From Alligator mississippiensis (lineage: Eukaryota > Chordata > Crocodylia > Alligatoridae): DNA of 64,000 nucleotides. The notes under the pieces were generated by a model, which saw nothing but the letters and a program-made list of their open reading frames with translations, was not told the DNA's origin and searched no databases. The stretch is from contig NC_081824.1 in NCBI RefSeq assembly GCF_030867095.1, forward strand, positions 173,422,933 through 173,486,932. The letters are read 5' to 3'. Both the position numbers and the translations under genes were made by a program. Positions 56,216 to 64,000 of this stretch are shown here, one piece after another (within the stretch, counting starts at the first letter, position 1; each line of letters starts with the position of its first letter).

Positions 56216-57300
56216 TGAAACATCTTCATTTGATCCCTCATGCAATGAGGGTTCAGATTTTCACCCAATGGCCATTTTAGCAGCCATGCACTTGTGTTTG
56301 ACCATGACTACAGACCACTTTCTGTGGCCAGATCTGGTGAAAATTGTCTGTGCCCTTTAATCTCTTTTTCTTTGAGGACGTTGATGACTTTTACTGACCC
56401 ATTTTTTGTGAAGCTACTGCTAAAAATCCATCCTTTCATAGCATAATAAGGAAATAAACATCTTGATCCAAACAGCAAACAATGGATCTTGGATTTTGCA
56501 ATAAATAGTGCCTTTTATTCTTAGGTATACTGTGTGTCATCAACTGGAACGTAAACTGATTGCTGGGGAGAAAGGTAGCAGATCATCAAGTTCTGGAACT
56601 GAAGAACAAGAATGCCGCATACAAAGTGTACAGGGAATTTGGAGCCCTGCACTCTCCCACGGACATTTGCAAGGACAATTGAATTAATTTCTCTTGTGAA
56701 TTGTCACAAAAATCTCAGTTGATCCCAGGAGACCAAGCCAAATTCTGTCCCCAATTTTCCCTGCACAGACTCACTGATGGCGATGTGAATGGGCACAGAT
56801 GTTCTGGAGATCAGAGTTTGGCTTGGATCTTTGGAGGCAATAGGAAGCTGATTAGGGAGTGCAACACGTGAATTGTTTGCTTTCAAGACAAACTGTGCAG
56901 CTTTGCTTTTGAGTGAAAACTGCCTACAATCTTTGTCTGCCTCCCAAGAGGTGCCAGTGGTCAGGGTCTTGGGCTACAGAAGTTATTGAAAAGCACTTTA
57001 TGAAGTTGCAGAAAAAGCTGGTGATGACCTGTCATGCCAAGGGTATAATTAGGGCTGGACCACAGATGTCAACTTGCAGTAGAAATCTTGCACAAGCAAT
57101 GCATATACAGTTTTGAGCTGTGGACAGGGACCTCATTCATATTCCTGTTCCACAACTCACAACAGCCTCAAATCAGCTCTGCTGTCAATTGTTTGGTGCC
57201 TGATTTAAAGTCTAGAGACTCCAAAGCTTTTGTCACATCCACAGTGATTTCAGATCTGGAGAGACAGAAGCTCAGAAAGGAATCTTCAGGTCCTTAGGCT
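56216..57300. other. Unique-looking DNA
   Basis: No exon, RNA or repeat could be supported. Short open frames lack domains. Confidence 0.4.
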
Positions 57301-57660
57301 GCCTGGGCACTGTGGATCCAATTTAACCTTGTGGAGCACATCCTCATGAGCAGAAACTTGCATTTCCTGGGGGACAAATAGCAGCTGCACACATTTGTGC
57401 TGCTGCTATTTGTCCTTGGGCATGCCCCTGCATGTGCAGTCTGGTACATGGCAAATTGCCCCAAGTGGGGTAGGGGAGGTTGGGACCAGCATCTGGGATG
57501 GCCCCAACAGCTTTATCTGGTGTTGTGGGGGCCTCCTGGGGCAGCAGTGGTGGGGATCCAGATGCTCAAAGCCTGTCTGGGAGCCAGAGCATGGCTTCGC
57601 CTGTCCAGGCTCTAGTTTCTGGTGGTGCAAGCTGCTGTCACATATGCTGTGCCACATTTT
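57301..57660 (-). mobile_element. MITE copy, same family as 15960-16500, inverted orientation
   Basis: The reverse complement shares with 16190-16500 the ordered words GGAGGCCCCCA, GCTGTTGGGGCCA, CCCCTACC, GGGCAATTTGCCA, GGCATGCCCAAGG and the GGGACAAATAGCAGC hairpin. The plus-strand hairpin is at 57368-57420. A 170-codon plus frame across it (57395-57907) is not supported as a gene. Confidence 0.6.
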
Positions 57661-57779
57661 TTTTTTGCTGCAGCTTTTTTCACCAATGTCACTATTTATT
57701 ACCTATTACCTGGATCCTGAGTGTATGTACCTTAATGTTAATGTTTATTCAGTTGTGCCTGTCCTTTTCTCCCTAGTCC

Positions 57780-57820
57780 ATTGGTTTGTGACCCTAATCC
57801 CCAGCATCCCCTATATAAAA
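57780..57820 (+). promoter_or_regulatory. Promoter-like motif pair (inverted CCAAT and TATA)
   Basis: ATTGG at 57780-57784 and CTATATAAAAG at 57811-57821 are about 30 bases apart, followed by a GCTCCTTGTCAGG stretch. The arrangement resembles an LTR or transposon promoter, but no LTR ends were found, so chance is possible. Confidence 0.25.
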
Positions 57821-57821
57821 G

Positions 57822-59017
57822 TGGGAATTTCCCTTGTCAGCTCCTTGTCAGGGTTGCGGAGTTTGGTACAGGGTGTTGATGGTCAGTGGGATTATATTGG
57901 GAATTGAGAGTGTTCTGCACTTTTAAAGTTGGGCTCCAAAGCTCTGTGCACTGTGCGCTTTAGAATAATGATGAGCTGAGCTATGTCAAATGTTACACAT
58001 GACAAAGTTTTTACTAGCCAAACAAAGTATCTGCTAGTCAAGAGGAACAGACATGTCTGCTCTGTTGCCAGCAGTTGCCACATAACTTTAGGATGTCAAT
58101 ATTTCTGCTATGAAGAACACAAAAATCTTTCTATTTGACCAGCTGGCTATTCTGTTTCTAGCTGGAGCCAGACTGTGCTTTGTAACCAATGTGATTTGGG
58201 AACCGTCTGTCCTCTTCACTGTTCTGACCACTTAGAATCACAGAAAGGAGTCCAGTTTTTTTCACTAAGAATATTCATAGGCATAAATATAAAAGCTATC
58301 ATTTATTCAATCTTTCTATCCCATGTGCAAAGCCAAGGACTGGATTTGCAAAAATAGGTAATTCCTCCCTCCACCAAGGAAAAAGAAGAGATAATCCCAC
58401 AAATTAGCCCTTTGGGGAAAGCTTCCCAATAAGTAGTCTTTGTCCTGGTGCTTTGCCAGAATCAGAATTTGTAACACAATTGCTAAATTGTCCTGTTCCC
58501 CACTAGTAGCTAGTCCACACAGAAAATCAAAGCCTTTACTGCTATATGGTAAATTGCTCCTCTAGCTGAAGTGATACAAACTGGGGCTGCCAACCTATGG
58601 TGTGTCCAGAAAAGTCATTACCCATGATTTGCCAAGAATGTGTAATCATGCAACAGTGCGAGAGAGTAAATACAGCAAAGGTGACATTTCTCTCTGGCTT
58701 CACACACCTGCAATAAACAGCTTATGTTTGAAAGAACATTTCAACAGCAGCAGTAAGTTGGTTTCCCCTGAGAAGCCTCTCATGTTTGAAAAGGTTCTTT
58801 CTCATCTTGCTTTCAGTGCCCTCCTATAGATTACTCCATCAGTGGTGCTGCTGAGTGCCATGGTACTTCAGATTAGCACAAAGCTAATGCCCTGCACTTT
58901 GCAATTTTCTTTGTCAAGGGAATCTTTTTTAATTCTGCTGATTTAGGAACAAATGGTAGCAGAACAATTATTTGTGAAACAGGAAGGATTCCCTATTGAT
59001 CATAGGGACAGGGCAGG
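57822..59017. other. Unassigned DNA
   Basis: At about 58590 the words CTGGGGCTGCCAACCTATGG resemble a hAT end, without a visible partner. No other feature recognised. Confidence 0.35.
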
Positions 59018-61062
59018 GATTCATAGATTCATAGATTCTAGGGTCGGAAGGGACCTCAGTGGGCCATCTAGTCTGACCCCCTGCCCCTGGCAGGCAAGAA
59101 AAGGGTCACCAAACCTGGGGTCATGTGAACCCAGCCAGGTGAATGTCCAGTCTCCTCTTGAAGGCCCCCAAGGATGGGGCAAGCACCACCTCCCACCTCC
59201 TTATGAATTTGTACGCTGCCACAAGGTGCCCTCTCAGCCTTCTCTTGGAGAGGCTGAAGCAGGTAAGGTCCCTTAGCCTTTCCTCATAGGGCCTTCCCTG
59301 CAGGCCTCTAATCAGATGAGTGGCTCTTCTTTGGACCCTCTCCAGGTTGTCCACAATTGCAGTATCCAGAACTGGACACAGTACTCCAGCTGTGGCCTGA
59401 CCAGTGCCCCAAAGAGAGAGGGAGAATCACCTCCCTGGACCTGTTTGTGAAGCACCTACAGATGCACAACAAGGTGCGATTGGCTCTGCCGACTGCTTCA
59501 TCACATTGACGACTCATGTTCATCTTGGAGTCAACAGTGACTCCAAGATCTCTTTCTGCCTCAGTGGTGCTGAGAAGATCGCCCCCAGCCTATAGGTATG
59601 GTGGCAGTTTTTTCTCCCTAGATGCAACACCTTGCACTTGTCCTTATTGAATTGCATCCTGTTGCTCTCTGCCCACTTCCCCAACCTGTCTAGGTCAGCC
59701 TGGATCTGGTTCCTCCTCTCTGGGGTGTTAGCTTCACCCCATATTTTTGTGTCATCTGTGAATTTGGATAGGGTGCTTCATAGATTCGTAGATGTTAGGG
59801 TCGGAAGGGACCTCAATAGATTATCGAGTCCGACCCCCTGCATAGGTAGGAAAGAGTGCTGGGTCTAGATGACCCCAGCTAGATGCATATCCAGCCTCCT
59901 CTTGAAGACCCCCAGGGTAGGGGAGAGCACCACCTCCCTTGGGAGCCCCTTCCTACCCCTTCATCTAGATCACTGATGAAGGTGTTGAACAGCACCTGTC
60001 CCAGAACTGAGTGAGACCTGAGGGACTCCACCTCACACATCTTTCCAGGATGACACTGACCCATCCACCACCACTCTCTGAGTGTGACCCTTGAGCCGGT
60101 TTGGTACCCAGTCTACCGTATAATCATCCAAGGCAAATCTCGTCAGTTTATTTATAAGGATGGTATGGGATACCGTGTCAAAGGCCTTCTTGAAGTCCAG
60201 ATAGATAATATCCACCTCAACTCCTGCATCTAAACATTTGGTGGCCTTGTTGTAAAAAGAAACTAGATTAGTTAGGCAGGACCTGCCTGCTATATACCCA
60301 TGTTGGTTACCCCCCTTCATCACATTGGCCAGCAGGCTCCCACAGATATGTTCCTTGATAATTTTTTCTAGGATTTTCCCAATGATAGAGTTAAGGCTGA
60401 CTGGTCTATAGTTCCCCGGATCCTCCTTCCTCCCCTTCTTAAAGATTTGGGTGGGATTGGCCCTCTTCCAATCCTCCAGGACCTGACCCGAGCACCATGA
60501 ATACTCATATATCCTTCCAGAGGTTCAGCTATGACAGTTGCTAATTCCTTCATTATCCGGGGGTGAAGTCCCTCCAGTCCCAGTGATTTGAACATGTCCA
60601 GTCCCTCCAACTGTCTCTTTACTGTATCAGCACTGACCATTGGTTGGTTGATGTTCCCCTTGTTGGTGTCCATGATGCATATTGAGGGTTCACTTAGATT
60701 CTTATTTAAGAAGACAGAGGCAAAAAATTAATTGAAGAGCTCTGCCTTGTCCCTGCTATTCGTCACTAAGCCCCCCCTGCCTGTCCTGTAGGGGTCCTAT
60801 GTTACTCTGCACCCTCTTTTTGCTCCCAACGTACCTAAAGAAGGAATTTTTATTGTCCTTAATCCCTGCTGCTAGCCTGAGTTCTAGAGCCGCCTTGGCC
60901 TTCCTGACTGACTCCCTGCAGGCGCAGGCCAAAGAAGTGTACTCCTCTTTGCTAGCTACCCCCTGCTTCCACTTCCTGTATGCTTCTTTTTTTGCCCTTA
61001 AGGTATCCTGGATGACCCTGGTTAGCCAAAGGGCCCCTTTGCCCCTAAAATTCTCTCAATAA
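59018..61062 (-). mobile_element. CR1 LINE, 5'-truncated in the linker, with a nested CR1
   Basis: The 3' tail is at 59018 (GATTCATAGATTCATAGATT, then AGGGTCGGAAGGGACCTCAG). Minus-strand ORF2 pieces run: linker near 60800-61062; RT start at 60368-60673 (DTVKRQLEGLDMFKSLGLEG); motif A region at 60033-60323 (NQHGYIAGRSCLTNLVSF, IIYLDFKKAFDTVSHTILIN); C-terminus at 59308-59523 and 59121-59354 ([40 protein letters not shown]). The catalytic box region is disrupted by a second CR1 at 59778-59949. Related to, but older than, the 31380 copy. Confidence 0.93.
59778..59949 (-). mobile_element. CR1 3' fragment nested in another CR1
   Basis: Host CR1 text stops at TTGGATAGGGTGCTT and resumes at TTCCTACCCCTTCATCTAGATC. 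Between lies a minus-strand CR1 tail (CATAGATTCGTAGATGTTAG, AGAGTGCTGGGTCTAGATGA, GACCCCCAGGGTAGGGGAGA, CTCCCTTGGGAGCCCC). It belongs to the young subfamily of 31380-33454. It is 5'-truncated after about 170 bases. Confidence 0.88.
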
Positions 61063-61535
61063 GTTCAGATCCTGATTCCACCAAAACCGCTCATATGAGC
61101 CTACAGCTGTTCAGCTACAGGCATTTGAATGCAAAAAGAAGTGTCAGAAAATGCCTCTCTAGAACCCCTTGTAGGTAGTAATTACTACAGATACCAGCCT
61201 CTGTGATGGAGGAATAATTATTTTCACTCATTAGCTCAGTAAACATAGCCTAAACATTATTCTACTTTTTACAGTTAAAGTAATGTGTGTGACAGTGAAC
61301 AAATGGTGAGGATGAAGGGGCAGAAAGCTTTGGACTTCTGCAGTGATCTGAATATGCCTTGAAACATGAGACTGAATTTGTCTTGGATATATAGCAACAA
61401 ACATTATAGTTAACCTTAAAGACGAGGGATAGAAGTTACATATAAGCTGGTTTAGGGGATCAGAAACTGGTTTAAATCTGTAACAGAACAGAAGCTCAGT
61501 GCACATACACCGATTTCAAAATGGCTGAAACTCAT
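61063..61535. other. Unassigned spacer
   Basis: No feature recognised between two CR1 copies. Confidence 0.4.
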
Positions 61536-61790
61536 TTATAGATTCATAGATTCATAGATGTTAGGGTCAGAAGGGACCTCAATAGATCATCGAGTCTGAC
61601 CCCTGCATAGGCAGGAAAGAGTGCTGGGTCTAGATGACCCCAGCTAGATGCATATCCAACCTCCTCTTGAAGACCCCCAGGGTAGGGGAGAGCACCACCT
61701 CCCTTGGGAGCCCGTTCCAGACCTTGGCCACTCTGACTGTGAAGAAGTTCTTCCTAATGTCCAAGTGTCTAGGTCTTCCTAATGTCCAGG
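61536..61790 (-). mobile_element. Young-subfamily CR1 3' fragment
   Basis: The tail (GATTCATAGATTCATAGATG, GTCAGAAGGGACCTCAATAG) and C-terminal coding remnant (GAGCACCACCTCCCTTGGGA, CCTTGGCCACTCTGACTGTG) match the 31380 subfamily in reverse. A short direct duplication of TCTTCCTAATGTCCA (61750-61789) lies at its 5' side. Confidence 0.9.
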
Positions 61791-62470
61791 TTTAAGATAA
61801 ATCCGGTTGAATGTAGTATCAGACTTAACTGACTTGGGTCAAATCAGTTTATGAAACTTCTGTCCCAGACCCCTTCCTGATTCAGGTTAAATCACAGTCC
61901 CCAGCATGCTTTGCAGTGCTGGGTTGGGAGCTGGGCTCTTTGCTCCAGAGAGCAGAGCTAGCCCCACCCCTTGGCTCCCTAGCTGGATCAGTGAGGACTG
62001 GCTGACAATGGAGCACAAGCCCAGCTGGGGATGCAGCCCAGTCTCAGGGAGGGAGGGGTGGAGGGGAGAACTGCACCCCCCCACCCCCTCTCGGCAAACC
62101 GCGGGTGGGATCTGGGGCCGGGGAGTGGAGGGTTAAACACTCCTTCCCCTGCTCAAACTTACTTCTGGCTGCAACTGTAGACTACAAATCCCAGGAGCAC
62201 CTGGAAGCTAGAAGAGGAAGAGATGAGCAACCCTGCAGAGTCCTGCTACTGTGAGTCTGGACTGCAAATCCCAGTGACCTCAGGAGCAGCAGAAAGAGGA
62301 AGTAAACACACAACCAGAGAGCTGTGCTCTAGCTAGCACCCCGCAGCTTCTGGCCTGAGCCATTTCAGGCATGTGGCTGCATTTCCTGAATTAAAGGTAA
62401 ATGTTTGTTCACTTCTGTTTGAATTTAATCTGTGCAGTTTAAACTAACCTGCAAAGACTGAATTGATTCA
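61791..62470. mobile_element. Possible MITE, family uncertain
   Basis: The opening TTTAAGATAAATCCGG and the closing TTTAAACTAACCTGC region, with a GC-rich middle containing two copies of a CTACAAATCCCAGGAGC / CTGCAAATCCCAGTGACC-like motif, suggest a transposon body. The opening resembles 11440-11480. No inverted ends or duplication confirmed. Confidence 0.35.
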
Positions 62471-64000
62471 GCCTCAGGCTTTTTGACTGTCTTTACTTAG
62501 CCAAAATGATTTACTTCTTTTTAGATCCAGTTGCAGTATTTATATTGGATACTGAATTCCTCAGGCTGGCTTCATGCTGTAGAAGGAAGGATTCACTTCC
62601 TCTATTTTTAATTATTTTGCCTCCCAGACATGGAATAGGGACACTCCCCACCTCTTGAGAGGAGACAGAGTAAAAAGGCTGCATAGTTGAGTTCTCACTA
62701 GACCCATTACATCAACAAATCCATTCTTCACTCTCCTCTTCTGTAGGTAGTAGAATCCCCATTTCTCTGTTCTGTATTCAGTACCTTTCTCCTTGGTTCC
62801 CCATATCTCCCTAATGATGGGATCCCAAGCCCTCTATTGAACATATGCCTTCTCTGCCTGTCCCTTCAGCCAAGGCTTAGCAATTGAGTGTAATCCTGCT
62901 TAGCTTGGAGAAGCCAGCTAATATCATCTTCAGCTTTCAGCTATAGTAGAGTGGAAGGGGTGGGGGCAGAGGGCAGGCAAATCTTTCATTTGCTGTAATA
63001 ACAAACTGTGTGTGAACCACCTCAGAAGCAGCCAGCACTGTGAGTGATTCATGGATCAGTGCTAATTGCACTGGCCAGTCAGTGATAAGCTGTGTTGGTG
63101 ATACCCTTGCTGAGAGATTAGCCCATAAATCACTGTAGGAAGGTCATTTGTTTGATTTAATCATTTGGGCCTGCCCATTCTGGCAGCCTCCCACTTTTAT
63201 TTTTCTACATGAACCTCATCAGAGGAAAGAGCCAGCTGCTTGGCTCCTTTTGCTACCTTCTCCAAACTATACATCTCACGGTCACTAGCATGGCCTTGAT
63301 TTTCTATCCCCTTTTGCTTCTTCTTGCCTAGAGCATTCATATCTTGCCCTCCACCAAAGATTTTAAAGCACTTAGCATAGAAATATGAATGATACTGCCA
63401 AAGACTCCTGTTTACATTGAGAAACCAAGGTGTAAAATGGTTCATGAAGTGATTTGTCCATGATTAGAAGACACAAGGTACAGAGGCACAGACTTTTATT
63501 TTTGCCAGGGACATGTGGAAAGTTTTATGCATTTCAGGTGACAGCCCACTTCCCAAGGGGGGCCAGGGCCCTTGGGTCCCCGCATACTCAGGACTTCTGA
63601 CAGAGTATGTCTTTACCACCTCCCCATTGATGCTGGGGGTGCTTGCTCTTGAGCAGGCCCAGCCCATCTATTCCCCTGTGTGTACAGATATTCACCAGTA
63701 AAGTTACTCCTGAGAAGTCCCCCACACCACAGAGTGGTTTCAAAAGCTGTCTCAGGGGGTTGATCCTTGAGCAGCTTCACTGCTGCTAGTTTGAATTTGG
63801 CAAGTATAAGTGAGAGCAGGAGGAGATAGGGTATATTAAGGAGTGGGCATGCCTAGAAGTGCTGGAGAAAGGGTATAGACTTAGCCAGAGGGTATTATAC
63901 TATACTGTACTATAGTGAAGTGTATGAATGTAGACATGCACAAGCTCTCTTTAGAATAAATAGCTTGGATACTAAAAACAGGGTAGCTGGGGTAGCACTG
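62471..64000. other. Unique-looking DNA, candidate conserved stretch at 63010-63180
   Basis: No repeat or exon recognised. 63010-63180 is repeat-free and balanced in composition (GTGAGTGATTCATGGATCAG, TAATCATTTGGGCCTGCCC) and may be a regulatory element. This is a weak inference. Confidence 0.25.

Noticed and set aside
57395..57907. 170-codon plus-strand frame with hydrophobic C-terminal half
   Set aside because: It starts within a MITE hairpin shared with 16395-16455 and runs out of the element. The hydrophobic part reflects T-rich DNA. No homology or splice signal supports it.

Overview
The window reads as nuclear DNA of an amniote vertebrate, most likely a crocodilian or turtle. The main evidence is at least ten CR1 (chicken repeat 1) LINE copies and fragments of several ages, many short hAT-type terminal-inverted-repeat elements with 8-bp target duplications, solo LTRs, and decayed MIR-like and tRNA-derived SINE pieces. 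I found no convincing exon of a host gene, no rRNA or functional tRNA gene, and no prokaryotic feature. The species call is an inference from repeat content only.

Layout. 1-9.1 kb: unassigned DNA with two decayed minus-strand CR1s (3577-5190, 6738-8405) and MITE pieces. 9.1-15.3 kb: three hAT-type MITEs bounded by 8-bp duplications (9120-9351, 12038-12312, 14415-15277) and a GC-rich composite (about 10.0-11.4 kb). 15.9-17.7 kb: a foldback element with a perfect 36-bp palindrome, then a MITE nested in another MITE. 19.7-24.8 kb: a young plus-strand CR1 3' end and three minus-strand CR1s. 24.8-29.8 kb: a minus-strand CR1 that appears split by later insertions, including a 954-bp solo LTR with a 6-bp duplication. 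30.9-33.5 kb: another hAT MITE and the youngest CR1, with a 670-codon open frame through the reverse transcriptase. 36.2-40.5 kb: a dead autonomous hAT transposon (BED finger, transposase core, dimerisation domain), split by a 658-bp solo LTR flanked by a perfect 5-bp duplication. 41.7-46.9 kb: SINE and MITE remnants. 49.4-54.0 kb: the longest CR1 (endonuclease through 3' end), interrupted by an LTR-like element and by a second CR1 in its 3' tail. 55.0-55.3 kb: two inverted copies of a repeat end that resembles a decayed hammerhead core. 59.0-61.8 kb: a CR1 with another CR1 inserted in it, plus a further CR1 3' fragment.

No genes cooperate here in a pathway. The elements do form a readable chronology: CR1, MITE and hAT copies are repeatedly interrupted by younger LTRs and CR1s. 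Possible host content is limited to a few AT-rich, low-repeat stretches that look like conserved noncoding elements; this is a weak inference that needs genome alignment.

I do not see an undescribed multi-gene system. The strongest observations are the nested insertions with exact target duplications, the nearly open young CR1 reverse transcriptase, the perfect palindromes within MITEs, and the head-to-head repeat with a possible ribozyme relic.
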